Assembly (NCBI RefSeq): GCF_000003815.2 | Contig: NC_049995.1 | Coordinates: forward strand, 15,188,721-15,248,720 | DNA length: 60,000 nucleotides | DNA from: Branchiostoma floridae | Taxonomy: Eukaryota > Chordata > Leptocardii > Amphioxiformes > Branchiostomatidae | Direction of reading: 5' to 3' | In this document: one piece after another, positions 1 through 10,470 of the stretch | How the letters are laid out: every line of letters begins with the position of its first letter | Position numbering within the stretch: position 1 is the first letter of the stretch | Made by a program: the position numbers and the translations under genes | The notes under the pieces: model-generated | What the model was told of the DNA's origin: nothing | Seen by the model: only the letters and a program-made list of their open reading frames with translations | The model's database searches: none

Positions 1-1628
1 GCCATATTGTTTTGATTATATGAATGTCATCCTCTGAGAATCCCAAAACTGATGCGAGCTGGCGAATAAATTAAACTTTCTGCAGAATCTGTTTGCTTCC
101 TCGTCTATGAAATGATTATTAGATTTGCATTGGTAAGTATGATGTTTTGCTCGTACTTTGTTGAGAGTACATTTGGATGTTGCAATATACTATATATGTC
201 TTACTTGACACAATAGGAAGACCACTAGCACTTTCTGATTGCAACTTTGAATAAACATTGTCAAGTTGTAAATAGTCCATTTCTGTTGCTATCATTATTG
301 AATGACATGTTACTTTGGCAAATAGTTCAGGTACAGGTACAGCTCCGGGCCCATACCCAAAGCCCTGTAACCTACATCCTTACCTGATGTTACGTTTAGT
401 TACACTTCTCTAGAGCCAGCCCTTGTAGAAACGTTCTGCTTCTGAGGCAACAAATTGCAAGAAGCAGAAATACACGAAAAATCCTGAACACTACAACATT
501 TATTTCTGTTTTCACTTCTTGATTCTGATTTGATTACCTTTCTTCAAACAATTTACAAAACATAGAACAAAACTGAACACGTCTTAGGGGGAGAAACGAA
601 ACTACAATTACTAGGCTCACCAAAGTAGACAAATGATAATGTAAATCAAACAAATCAGAGAATAATGGTGATAGTTAATGATAACAATTAAAATTGTAAT
701 GACAGATCAGACAATAATAATGGTAGTAAATGGTAACAAATAGTGATAATGATAAAATAATTGATTCTGTTTACAGTTTAGACACTGATTTTTTTTTGGC
801 TACAACAAGTTTCTCTGTTGTTACTGTTCACATTATTGAAGCTGTCCCTGGTGCTGAATGCCATTCATATTACAACACTTATCTCTAATTTTGCCATTTA
901 CACTCCTGGTATATTTCCTTGCTTCTGAATAAAATCCACACTAAATCACCAAATGGCATTCATATTACAATACATGTGTCTATTAGTTTACTTTCCTTAT
1001 ACTTTGGTGATGTCCTAAGTGCTGACTGATATTTACACTGCACCACTTGCCCTGTCATCACTGTTCATACTATTGATTGTCATTGAACGTTCTTAATATT
1101 ACAACAATTTTCTACTGTTCGATCTAGGAATTCATCAGATTTGTTTACACATTCTGAAATCATTTGATAAAACATAGAGCAAAAATGAATATGTGCTCGG
1201 GTAAGACAAATTCTATTTCTACCTTCACCAAAGCTAATATAATAAAATGAATTTAACAAATCGTATAAATAACATATTACAACACATTTGTTTGTCGTTA
1301 CTGTTGAAGTTATTGGTGATACCGTTTGTTTCCCTTCCATTCCGAGGAGTTTAATTCCTGTAAAAGTTGGGATTTCTTTATAGGTTTTCTGCATTGAGCC
1401 TTACCCAAGTTATGATGCTTACTTTTAGATTCCGAAATCCATAAATGCCTAATTTGCATAAGAGGCTGTACAACCATGATGTCCCATATCGAACAAAGAA
1501 CAGCAAACTTGTATCTGAAATGATTGGGAGACATCAAACTATCATTCAATGACAGTGAGCTAATTATGCACAGGGTTGGCTATGTTTATCATCTTCTAGT
1601 CTAAAAAATCTCCTCCTTGACTTATTTG
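1..1628. repeat. 3' flank of LRR1 with degenerate satellite
   Basis: No credible gene. Bases 1-480 match 39770-40170 and, inverted, about 29750-30650, so they belong to the shared far-3' flank of the cassette. Bases 480-1500 are an old tandem repeat built on phrases such as CATTCATATTACAAC and TCTCTGTTGTTACTGTTCA, also found 3' of LRR2, LRR3, LRR4 and LRR5. Bases 1490-1560 hold the conserved 3' hairpin block (CTATCAT-TCA-ATGACAG at 1539-1555). Confidence 0.6.
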
Positions 1629-2608
1629 CGTACAGTGAATTTAGCTGCGAGGCAGATTGCCCTGAGCTATAAGAAAAATTTCTAGCATCCAAAGATTTTT
1701 TTTTTCTTTATAATTCTTTATTATATTTTCACTGATAACATATAACAGAAAAAGAAGAACCTCCCTTAAATATTAACCTATACAAGTCTATCAGCCACAT
1801 TATATACTTAACAGCTCATATAGTATGATTATCATTATGTAATTACTAACGTTATTCATTTTGGTTATCAAATCATTACATATCATTTTATCACATTCCA
1901 TGTCATCTTTTCATATAAGCATGGTATCATTACTGGCATAATCATTTCAGTATTGTAATCAAATATCATTATCACGTCATTTCTATATTCTTTCATGACT
2001 ATTTCTACATTTCAAAATCATATTAAACACAAAGTTCCAAAGATTAGGTTTTGGCATGAGACTGGCCCTGCTATATCTGATCATGTTGGTTTGTACCTTC
2101 ATCATACTGATGACCATCACTAGTAGTCATTACAGCCGCTTAATACAGCGCTTTTATTGGACTCAGCGATGGCCTGAGAGTTTCCCTGCCCTGTCTGATC
2201 ATGTTGGGCCATATCTTCATACTGGTGATCATGGCCACTGGTCACAACTACACCTGTGGTGTTTGTGTTGGACTTAGCGATGGCTTGAGAGGGACCCTGC
2301 TCTACCTTATTATTTGGTTTCATATCTTCATACTGGTGATCATTACCACTGGTCACTACAACATCTGTGGTGTTTGTGTTGGATTTAGCGATGGCTTGAG
2401 AGAGACCATAGCTTTGTCTTATTATTTGGTTTCATATCTTCATACTGTTGATCAAGACCACTGGTCACTACAGCATCTGTGGTGTTTGTGTTGGATTTAG
2501 CGATGGCTTGAGAGAGACCATAGCTTTGTCTTATTATTTGGTTTCATATCTTCATACTGTTGATCAAGACCACTGGTCACTACAGCATCTGTGGTGTTTG
2601 TGTTGGAT
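1629..2608 (-). pseudogene. Disrupted C-terminal continuation of LRR1
   Basis: Downstream of the LRR1 stop the DNA still aligns with the tail-coding part of its paralogues. It holds further HDHQYEDM-type repeats, then the ancestral last codons near 1629-1697, which in other members encode SLDARNF...LNSLYAN. Three changes prevent normal use: +1 shifts in three 112-bp units, a 338-bp insertion at 1698-2035, and loss of the usual stop after YAN (GCAAATTAG elsewhere, GCAAATAAG here). From about 2356 to 2120 the frame is again that of LRR1. The shared frame and repeat phrases make the origin clear; whether any transcript bypasses the breaks is unknown. Confidence 0.8.
1698..2035 (-). mobile_element. 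Retroposed insertion with 10-bp target duplication
   Basis: A 338-bp AT-rich segment splits the ancestral last codons of LRR1. It is flanked by direct copies of TCCAAAGATT at 1688-1697 and 2036-2045. It begins with a T run on the plus strand, a poly(A) tail when read on the minus strand. Short tail plus target duplication indicates target-primed reverse transcription. No reading frame is recognisable, so it is probably a 5'-truncated LINE 3' end or a SINE of unknown family. Confidence 0.75.
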
Positions 2609-2664
2609 TTAGCGATGGCTTGAGAGAGACCCTAGCTTTGTCTTATTATGTTGGTTCATGTCTT
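2329..2664 (-). repeat. Three 112-bp tail units carrying the same +1 shift
   Basis: The tail repeat normally has a 111-bp (37-codon) period. The phrase catactg recurs at about 2218, 2329, 2441, 2553, 2665 and 2776, so the three middle intervals are 112 bp and the outer ones 111 bp. Units 2401-2512 and 2513-2624 are virtually identical, so a frameshifted unit was itself amplified recently. Confidence 0.85.
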
Positions 2665-5356
2665 CATACTGGTGATCATGACCACCGGTCACTACAGCAT
2701 CTGTGGTGTTTGTGTTGGATTTAGCGGTGGCTTGAGATGGACCCTGTTCTGTCTTATTATGTCGGTTTATATCTTCATACTGGTGATCATGACCACTGGT
2801 CACTACAGTAGCTGTGGTGTTTGTGTTGGATTTAGTGAGGGCCTGATACTGCCCCATAACGTTGTACAGCGTATTCAGCTTTGAGTTTGGGCCACCTGCC
2901 AGTGTGCTACATTGTGGACGTTTAGTGTCAAGTGATTCAGTGATAGGCCGATCTTTTGTCTGACTATGACCACTGACTGTTACAGCAGCTGTGGTGTTTG
3001 TGTTGGATTCAGTGATGGCCTGAGACTGGCCCTGCCCTGTCTGATCGTGATGGCTGTCAACATCCTCATACTGGTTAGGATCACTGGGAAGTTGTAGGTG
3101 ATTTGGAGGTGTTCTCACACCTGGGTACATGACATTTAGCATTAGGGCAGCTAGAACTTCAGCATGCGATAGACTTCCAACTATTAGAGGTTGAGAGTTA
3201 GCCTGAGACTGGTCATGCCCAGAAGTTGTGTTTGCGTTGCTGCCAATGACATTAGGATTTGGTCCTATAGGGGGCTGACTGCTCCTTCTTTTAAAACAGG
3301 TTGTCAGAATGATAATGCCAGTCAGGATAAATCCAAATACTACACCACCAACGGAATAGATTAGACTAGGTTTATAAGCAATGCTAGTTTCTGGTTTGTT
3401 TGAAGAGACTGAAAGAGGTGGATTTGTCGTTGATTTTGTTTTGCATGTTTGACCTGTTGGAACTATCGTTGAGCCAACATTGCGTTTGAAGTACCAGTGA
3501 TAGCGCGAGGATACAGTACCGTTGTAACAGTTGCTAGAAGTTACTCTGTTAACAGACGGGGTTGGTACGGTTGGCTCTTCACATATCATTTCGTCAGGAT
3601 TGATATTTCTAAGCTCCTGTCCCTGGAATTTGGCTGGTTGGGTACAAATTATTTGGTCTTTAAAAGGAGAAAATTTGGTGATATTCAGCCTGAAGGGAGC
3701 CATCCTACAGTCACAATGCCAGGGGTTCCCGTCAAGTTTTATGGTAAGAACTGAAGGAAAGAAGTAAAAGGATAAATCAAACATCGTAGACATTTTGTTT
3801 GACCGTAGGTCCAATGACCTGAGAAGCTGCATATTTGCAAATGCCTTAGAATGGATATGAGTTATCTGGTTGTGGCTCAGGTCCAAATGTTGCAGCCGAG
3901 ACAGATTTCCAAATGTACCGTATGAGATCTTGGTTATTTGATTGTAGGATAGAAACAACCTTTGTAGCTTCGGTAGATGTGCAAAAGTACCTGACTGTAT
4001 TATTTCTATCTGATTTCTGTACAGACAAAGCCTGTAGAGGTTGGTGAGGTTTGCGAATGAATCAAGCCTAATCTCTGTAATTTTGTTGGAGCGAAGTGTC
4101 AACTTTGTTAGACGATGTTTGTTTGAGAATAAGCCAGGTTGAATCACTGTTATCTGGTTGCGAGACAGTGACAAATCATCTAACTGGTGTAAATCTGCAA
4201 ACGTCCCAGCCTGAATATTTAATATCTTGTTGTAGTACAAAGACAACTTTTGAAGCTTGGTTAGATTTGCAAATAGTCCAGGATGCATCATCGTTATCTG
4301 GTTGTGGAGCAGATACAACTCTTGTAACTGTGATAGATTTGCAAATGCGCCAGGGAGAATCGTTGTAATCCGATTGTTACACAGCCAAAGCACTTTCATC
4401 TGGTTTAAGTATGCAAAAGAACCTTCAATAATCGTTGTTATAATATTGTAGGACAGGTACAACGTTTGTATCATTGATAGATTTGCAAATGTACCAGGCT
4501 GTATCATTGGTATTTTGTTGTAGGACAGCCACAACTTCTCCAGACTGGTTAGATTTGCGAATGCACCAGGCTGGATCATTGATATCTGGTTCTTGGAGAG
4601 ACCCAACATGCAGAGCAGGGGGAGATTTGTGAAAGTACCAGCATAAAGGTGTGTGATTTTGTTGGAGGCTAGAAACAATCGATCTAGCTGGGGTAGGTTT
4701 GCAAATGTACCTGCCTGAATATTTGTTATCTTGTTGAAAGATAGGTCCAGCAGTTGGAGTTGGGGTAGATTTGCGAATGATCCAGACACAATAATTGCTA
4801 TTTTGTTCCTTTCTAGACACAGCTTTTTAAGGGAGATTAGATTCGAATTCTGTGGCCGGGTCAGATCTGCAAATGCATCAGACTGGAGCATTCGTATCTC
4901 ATTGAAGAACAGGTGCAGCTCTTCTAGCCTGGGTAGATTTGCAAATGTGCCTGATTGAAGTTTTGTTATTCGGTTGGAGTACAAGTACAACTTTTTGAGA
5001 CTGGGCAGAGAGAATGCGTACGGATGGATGTTATTAATTTTGTTCTTGCTTAAGTCCAACTCTTGGAGCTTAGGCAAATTGTTGAAACACTCAACATTGG
5101 TGATGCTATCTCCCAACTCCAACTCAACCAAATCCCTATACAATAACAGATCGGACCCATTTACAGTTGCTATAGAATTGCCTCTAAGATCTAAGGCATA
5201 GATGGATGGTGGGAGGTTTTGAGGGATGCTGGTGAGGCCCCGGTTACGGCAATCGCAGCTTGATGATGGTGCGCAGCTGCAGCTGGCTTCCGGCAGGTTG
5301 GGCTCCTTCAGGATGATGAGAAGGAAAATCAGCAGGTGTCGCCACCTTCTCCACAT
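2609..5356 (-). CDS. LRR1: leucine-rich repeat transmembrane receptor, tail truncated
   Basis: The product has 915 residues. Residues 1-25 are a signal peptide with a basic start (MWRRWRH) and short hydrophobic core. An LRRNT cap with CSC and CDC cysteines follows, then about 19 LRRs of the LxxLxLxxNxI type, one spacer of which is lengthened near residue 170. The LRRCT begins with NPWHCDC near 543. A Thr/Ser-rich stalk leads to a membrane helix at about 663-687 ending in KRR. The tail carries NVMYPGV (fits the ITIM pattern V-x-Y-x-x-V), YEDV, YNVM and YEDI/YEDM repeats. The frame ends abnormally in SLSSHR because a tail repeat has one extra base, and the usual final YAN is missing. It is probably an extracellular recognition receptor of the plasma membrane; ligand unknown. 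It may be expressed as a shortened form or be decaying. The start is fixed by near-identity with all paralogues. Confidence 0.85.
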   Translation of the reverse strand: MWRRWRHLLIFLLIILKEPNLPEASCSCAPSSSCDCRNRGLTSIPQNLPPSIYALDLRGNSIATVNGSDLLLYRDLVELELGDSITNVECFNNLPKLQELDLSKNKINNIHPYAFSLPSLKKLYLYSNRITKLQSGTFANLPRLEELHLFFNEIRMLQSDAFADLTRPQNSNLISLKKLCLERNKIAIIVSGSFANLPQLQLLDLSFNKITNIQAGTFANLPQLDRLFLASNKITHLYAGTFTNLPLLCMLGLSKNQISMIQPGAFANLTSLEKLWLSYNKIPMIQPGTFANLSMIQTLYLSYNIITTIIEGSFAYLNQMKVLWLCNNRITTILPGAFANLSQLQELYLLHNQITMMHPGLFANLTKLQKLSLYYNKILNIQAGTFADLHQLDDLSLSRNQITVIQPGLFSNKHRLTKLTLRSNKITEIRLDSFANLTNLYRLCLYRNQIEIIQSGTFAHLPKLQRLFLSYNQITKISYGTFGNLSRLQHLDLSHNQITHIHSKAFANMQLLRSLDLRSNKMSTMFDLSFYFFPSVLTIKLDGNPWHCDCRMAPFRLNITKFSPFKDQIICTQPAKFQGQELRNINPDEMICEEPTVPTPSVNRVTSSNCYNGTVSSRYHWYFKRNVGSTIVPTGQTCKTKSTTNPPLSVSSNKPETSIAYKPSLIYSVGGVVFGFILTGIIILTTCFKRRSSQPPIGPNPNVIGSNANTTSGHDQSQANSQPLIVGSLSHAEVLAALMLNVMYPGVRTPPNHLQLPSDPNQYEDVDSHHDQTGQGQSQAITESNTNTTAAVTVSGHSQTKDRPITESLDTKRPQCSTLAGGPNSKLNTLYNVMGQYQALTKSNTNTTATVVTSGHDHQYEDINRHNKTEQGPSQATAKSNTNTTDAVVTGGHDHQYEDMNQHNKTKLGSLSSHR

Positions 5357-5408
5357 GATGTCCTGACACCTATGCAGAACAAAAACCCCTCTATAAGGCT
5401 AAGTCGCT

Positions 5409-5416
5409 GTATAAAG
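5409..5416 (-). promoter_or_regulatory. TATA-like box of LRR1
   Basis: On the minus strand CTTTATAC lies about 60 nt before the ATG, the same spacing as the TATA-like boxes of LRR4, LRR5 and LRR6. Between it and the ATG is the conserved TTGTTCTGCATAG/GTGTCAGG segment. Confidence 0.45.
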
Positions 5417-5710
5417 TGAGTAAAGGGCATAGGATTAAGTGTTTATCTTCCCAACCCTAAGTTGGATTTCTTTTTTATTTCTTGCCTAGATGTATTAGGT
5501 ATGATTTCTTAACTTATTTTGAGATTTCCATATTCATAATAAGCTCCATGAATACCTTTACCAGGCTGGTAAGGCAATGTAGGATGAGATTATTCTTACA
5601 AAAGTGCCCATATATGTTTTTGGTAATCGTCACAAAAATGCAAAAAGTTTAAGTTATTGTTGCCCCTTGCAGGCTGCTTGTATGATTCATGACACGTGCA
5701 ATCATTAGTT

Positions 5711-6750
5711 GTTCCTTTGTAGTGTGTATCAAACAGTTTTAGATTACATTGTTCCTTTGTAGTGTGTATCAAACATTTTTAGATTACATTGTTCCTTTGT
5801 AGTGTGTATCAAACAGTTTTAGATTACTTGCTCCTTTGTAGTGTGTATCAAACAGTTTTAGGTTACATCGTTCCTTTGTAGCGTGTATCAGTTTTAAATT
5901 ACACTGTTCCTTTGTAGTGTACTATGTGTATCAAACAGTTTTAGATTACTTGTTCCTTTGTAGTGTGTATCAAACAGTTTTAGATTACATTCTTCCTTTG
6001 TAGTGTGTATCAAACAGTTTTAGATTACATTCTTCCTTTGTAGTGTGTATCAAACAGTTTTAGGTTACATCGTTCCTTTGTAGCGTGTATCAGTTTTAAA
6101 TTACACTGTTCCTTTGTAGTGTACTATGTGTATCAAACAGTTTTAGATTACTTGTTCCTTTGTAGTGTGTATCAAACAGTTTTAGATTACATTCTTCCTT
6201 TGTAGTGTGTATCAAACAGTTTTAGATTACTTGTTCCTTTGTAGTGTGTATCAAACAGTTTTAGATTACATTCTTCCTTTGTAGTGTGTATCAAACAGTT
6301 TTAGATTATATTGTTACTTTGTAGTGGGTATCAAACAGTTTTAGATTATATTGTACCTTTGTAGTGTGTATCAAACAGTTTTAGATTATATTGTTACTTT
6401 GTAGTGGGTATCAAACAGTTTTAGATTATATTGTACCTTTGTAGTGTGTATCAAACAGTTTTAGATTACTTGTTCCTTTGTAGTGTGTATCAAACAGTTT
6501 TAGATTACATTCTTCCTTTGTAGTGTGTATCAAACAGATTTAGATTACATTGATCCTTTGTAGTGTGTATCAAACAGTTTTAGATTACATCGTTCCTTTG
6601 AAGTGTGTGTCAAACAGTTTTAGATTACATTGTTCCTTTGTAGTGTTTATCAAACAGTTTTAGATTACTCGTTCCTTTGTAGTGTATCAAACAGGTTTAA
6701 ATTACATTGTTCCTTTGTAGTGTTTTTTAAACAGTTTTAGATTACATTGT
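5711..6750. repeat. 40-bp satellite array (SatA)
   Basis: About 26 tandem copies of a 40-bp unit containing TTCCTTTGTAGTGTGTATCA and AAACAGTTTTAGATTACATT. Some units are 39 bp, and some groups of units recur as blocks (the 5860-5940 block reappears at 6070-6140). Single copies or short runs lie in the same position and orientation upstream of LRR2 (17535-17785), LRR5 (about 46250) and LRR3 (inverted, about 23460-23500, because that gene is on the other strand). The array therefore grew from a conserved upstream element. Confidence 0.9.
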
Positions 6751-7129
6751 TTTAGTTTGCAATACATATGCTAATGTTGATTGAAGGCAGCTTCTGCATA
6801 TTGATGCAAAGATTGCTTACTCTTTTTGCTGACTTTTTCATGACTCCATTTGTAGATAAAAACATCAGCAAACTGAAGGAAAATTTGAAAACTCCCTTTA
6901 AAATATCTGAATTTTCCTGAAATAGCATTACAACTGATCGTACATGACTACTGTTTCTAATAGTCACCCTCTTCTACATCTCGTAATACAATTTTCAATT
7001 AAAACCTCTGTAGACAAATTTGGCTGCTATATGTTTATTGTTTGAAGACTTGTGAGGGGGAAAGTTGTCGTTACAATAGCTCTAAAACATTACAAGGGAA
7101 AGTGACTTGAAACTTGGAAGTGCTCGAAC

Positions 7130-7310
7130 AGGTGGACAAAAAAAAGCCGGTGGATGTGTTTCATCAGACAAACTTAAACATGAAAGTCTGATGGAGCAAC
7201 ACCAACGAAGAAGGGCCCAGTCCCGAGTCCCAACTACTGAGTAACATTATCGCAGGGAAGAAGATGCAGCACGCAGGATACATCCTACGCCTAGTCCTGC
7301 TAAGCCCGTA
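7130..7310 (+). mobile_element. Non-LTR retrotransposon fragment
   Basis: The segment matches, inverted, parts of 52880-53080 and 23100-23200 that resemble the region around the AGHxLRM-type motif near the C-terminus of LINE polyproteins. It shares ACTGAGTAACAT, GGGAAGA and GCAGGATA phrases and then the palindromic GCCCGTATATATACGGG. It is too short and broken to code. Confidence 0.45.
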
Positions 7311-7322
7311 TATATACGGGAT

Positions 7323-7620
7323 GCACGTTGGTACACCAGATCCCTCGATCTCGGAAGTTAAGTAACGTGCGGTCCGGACAGTACTTGGATGGGAGACCAC
7401 CGAGGAAGACTGGATGCTGTAGCCGGGTCATACCAAAGACTCTAAAAATGGTACATACTTCTTTCTCTGCAAAGAGGAAGAGTATGGAAGCTAAACACAC
7501 TACCGGTAGACTGGCCCCCTGCTGTAGTGACCTTTATATGTGTGACCCCAGGGCTTAAAAACGGAGATGGGTGCCAGGCCTACGCATCACAATGTGATGC
7601 ATGGCAACTTTAGCTTTAGC
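7323..7620 (+). mobile_element. 5S rRNA-derived SINE (or 5S pseudogene with tail)
   Basis: Bases 7323-7424 resemble 5S rRNA, including CGATCTCGGAAGTTAAGT and the internal promoter phrase CTTGGATGGGAGACC (7384-7398), ending GATGCTGTAGCC. The normal 5' strand of helix I is absent; upstream is an unrelated palindrome. A segment starting GGGTCATACCAAAGACT and rich in SINE-like phrases continues to about 7620. A 5S head on a non-5S body is the layout of 5S-derived (SINE3-class) SINEs. It could instead be a 5S pseudogene beside another repeat. Confidence 0.6.
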
Positions 7621-7689
7621 ACGTATACGATACATGTATGTAGTTTCAGTGTCTATACGGGTTTGGGGCATTTTAACGTAAGCGCGGCA

Positions 7690-9020
7690 TACCGCAGCCA
7701 ACATCATCGATTGGGGAAGAAAATACGCAGTAGCAGCACAGAATAGGTAAAGGTTTACTGATAAGATTGATGAATGAATAAATTTACCGGCTTATATCAT
7801 CCGGGTGGGTTAGATTCGCAAAAAAAAAAATTCTCAGAAGGACAAGAGCTACGCTTATCAAGTCAGCGGTACTCAAAAGCCGACGTGAAGAAGGCCGGTC
7901 GGTAAAAGAAAGAGATGCATAACTAAAGAATACGTGGCGTGGGACATTCATAAATGACTTGAAACGAGCTTGCGTCCCTTGGAAAAAAGCTGAGGACGCC
8001 GCAGCCAACAGAACCAGAGGACCCAAGGAGGTCAAAATGCAGCTCGTGGGTTATATGGTGCAGGTTTAGACTTAACCACTGTCTGGGAGCCTACAATAGA
8101 CCTATGTGGAGAACCATCTGTGGGGGCGCTACGCTCCTTCCAGAAGTATGCCGACCTGAATGAGTTGAGTCTCAGAGCAGGATATACGCTATGCCTACCG
8201 TCAGCGGCACTAAAAAACTGACGTGGATACCACAAGGCGGTAGAAGAAAGAGAGGCATACTAAAGACTACGTAGCGAAGGACCTTCATTAAGGACTTTAA
8301 ATGAGCCCGCATCCCCTTAAAGCTAAGCTACGTGATATTTGGACAATACAAAAAGTAGATTTTCCTGCCATTTCTTTACATAGTAAGCTAAATCTTCCCT
8401 TTAGCATTGAATACCAAGGCTCAGTGAGAGAAGTTGCAACATCAGTGCATCATAAAAAACATGTCTACAAACTGTGATCTTCCTACATGGACCTCCACTC
8501 TTCCTATGGAAACACGCCCACAACTGGCTTATCACAATCTTGTGTGCCTGACTGCACAGTGGGGTGTCTGATGACAGTTCCACCATAATTTTTGTAAAAT
8601 GTAATCTTTGCAAGATTTCTTGTAGTTTTGAAGGGAATGTGACCTCAGCTTATTGATACCCTACAAAATAGACTAAGTTCATGATTACCCTATATCCTAT
8701 TCGGAAGTGAAAAAAATTGAGTGTTTTCAAAGAAGATCTTGATTGTTCTATCCTGTAGTCACCCTGGAGTGTGATGAACTCATTGCCCTACCTTCTGGGT
8801 GCCTACTGGAGGCCTGGAAGTTGTTGTTTACAGACAGGACGGTCTAACTCTGGGGAACACAGAGATAAAACTGCGTAGCATAGCTTTAAAAGAAGCTGAG
8901 GGCGCCGCAGAGAGCACCGGGTTGCTGGGCGTTAGGGCCTTGGAAGATGGAACGGTAAATATGCAAGCGGCTGGAAGGGTGAGCACCATGGCGGCGCACT
9001 CCTGGACCACTGTCCCTAAG
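7690..9020 (+). mobile_element. Degenerate LINE C-terminal fragments, at least two copies
   Basis: Near 7880-8030 the plus strand reads TWRGTFINDLKRA and WKKAEDAAANRTRG with interruptions, resembling the TWRRT...DL...W..A...DR.RW tail found at the end of many non-LTR polyproteins. A second, more broken copy lies at about 8195-8330 (RRTFIKDFK). A third at 8870-8920 reads LKEAEGAAEST. The frames are short and contain stops. Nothing else is recognised in this interval. Confidence 0.5.
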
Positions 9021-9285
9021 TAATTAGCAAATACCTATCAGATTATCAATTTAGAGATCTAGATTTCTTCAAACTTCAAACAGTGCATTACATGGCAAAC
9101 CCAGGCAGCTTTGCTGATATTGCATGCCAACACATACATTTACACTTTACTCATACTTTTTGTCAATGTTCTGACGACCATCGATGTTCTTTCACAGCCA
9201 GCTTCCATTTCCAACAAGCAGAAAATTTTAAAATCCACTTTGAGATCAAACAAAGCCTGTTAAGGCCAGGTTAAGGCCCACGTTT

Positions 9286-9420
9286 ATGACCTGGTAGCAT
9301 CATCTGGACGCGCTTTTCTTAGAATAACAAGAAATTGGACGCACTGGACGCCCTTACACTAGGGAGAAAATCCTCTGACAAGCATGAAATTCGGATTGGC
9401 CAGGGATGCTACCAGGTCAT
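9286..9420. mobile_element. 135-bp MITE with 16-bp perfect inverted termini
   Basis: ATGACCTGGTAGCATC at 9286-9301 is the exact reverse complement of 9405-9420. The interior has no coding potential. No clear target duplication is visible, so the superfamily is unassigned. Confidence 0.75.
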
Positions 9421-9650
9421 CAGTGGTCACAGCCTTCTACAGTGACCTCTGTAACAGTATTTTTGCCTTTTAGGAAACCTTAGAATGCACTTCTAACTTA
9501 ACTTAAAATCATTTGTCCCGATGTTGAAAATAAACCTGGAAGGTGTATGCCCCTGGACCCCCCTACAATGGTCACTCACCACGACTCACCAATAAATTTG
9601 GACTCCCTATAATAAAATCCTGGCTAAAAGCCTGCCTGGTAGGTACATAC

Positions 9651-9850
9651 CTTTTAAGCTAGTTGGGATGGCTCCATTTGGTACTTCCTGGGATGTAGCT
9701 CGTGCAGAATGTCTCAGGCGACGGATGCTGTGTTCTTATAGGGTAGTTGATCTGTAATGACACGTGATAAACAACCCAAGGTTAGTCTTCCGTAGAAGGA
9801 TGCGTCGATTGTTCGAGGCTGGTTATTTGAATAATATTAACATTCATGAT
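9651..9850 (-). other. Leader-exon-like block of LRR1
   Basis: On the minus strand this copy of the recurring exon-like block ends AGCTTAAAAG/GTATGTACC, a plausible splice donor identical in sequence to the one at 22206. It contains the landmarks ACAATC, AACCTTGGGTTGTTTATCA and a degenerate GAAGGAC-type stretch shared with the blocks at 20520, 22050, 31845, 48787 and 51480. It lies 4.3 kb upstream of the LRR1 ATG on the same strand. It is interpreted as a 5' untranslated leader exon; no transcript evidence is available. Confidence 0.5.
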
Positions 9851-10404
9851 CACGATTTTTTCCTAGAACAACATCGCTATGGAATAATCTTCCACGGACT
9901 TGCTTCCCCACGGGGTACAGTCTGAAACTGTTTGAATTAAGGGTTAACAGACATCTCTCTTCATAATACAGTAACATAACCCAAATCGCTTGAGTCGCTC
10001 CATGAGCCTTGTTTTGCGGTGACCTCTAAGTAAATTTAAAAAAAAACGATTAGCATGATGATACCATAATAACTGGAGTGTTTGTGTTGGATTCAGGGAA
10101 AGATGGTCTTGATAGATGGAAGCGTGGATCTAAATTTTCTGGTTCTGGCATAATGTTTCCCCGGACTACAGTGTCAGAAAATAATAGTTGAAAGTTTCTT
10201 GCAAGTTCTCGCCCGAGGGCTAATTGCAAGTGCCAAAAAGTGACAAACAACGGTAAACAGTATACTGTAGTAAGGGACTAAATATAGTAATATGATAATA
10301 ATATACAGCTACACCTCAGCTTCTAAGAATCTAATACCAGCTAAGAAAAAACAAACAAGAAACAGTCATAAATTTATTCATCATTGCGTAACACCCCTGT
10401 TCCC

Positions 10405-10470
10405 CTACAAAGAGCTGACCTTCAGGATGATGAGAAGGAACATCAGCAGGTGTCGCCACCTTGTTCCCAT
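10405..10470 (-). pseudogene. Orphan signal-peptide start of a lost LRR gene
   Basis: Reads ATG, then codons for GTRWRHLLMFLLIILK, which is the family signal peptide, and then departs into VSSL and a stop. The paralogous sequence ends exactly at CTGAAG, followed here by GTCAGC. Upstream (10480-10745) is a close copy of the 5' flank of LRR1 (5380-5600), including the acceptor-like segment and a TATA-like box. The body of the gene is absent. It is either a deletion remnant or a small exon whose AAG/GTCAGC could serve as a donor; the remnant is likelier. The interval 10480-11130 holds only this flank and AT-rich DNA. Confidence 0.75.

Noticed and set aside
2056-2884. Open frames on the plus strand opposite the LRR1 tail (VFILVIMTTGHYS-type repeats)
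   Set aside because: They are antisense shadows of the 111-bp tail repeat. The same phrases appear opposite every family tail, and none has independent features.
5711-6750. A CRISPR-like array
   Set aside because: The 40-bp units are directly adjacent with no unique spacers, and the genome is eukaryotic.
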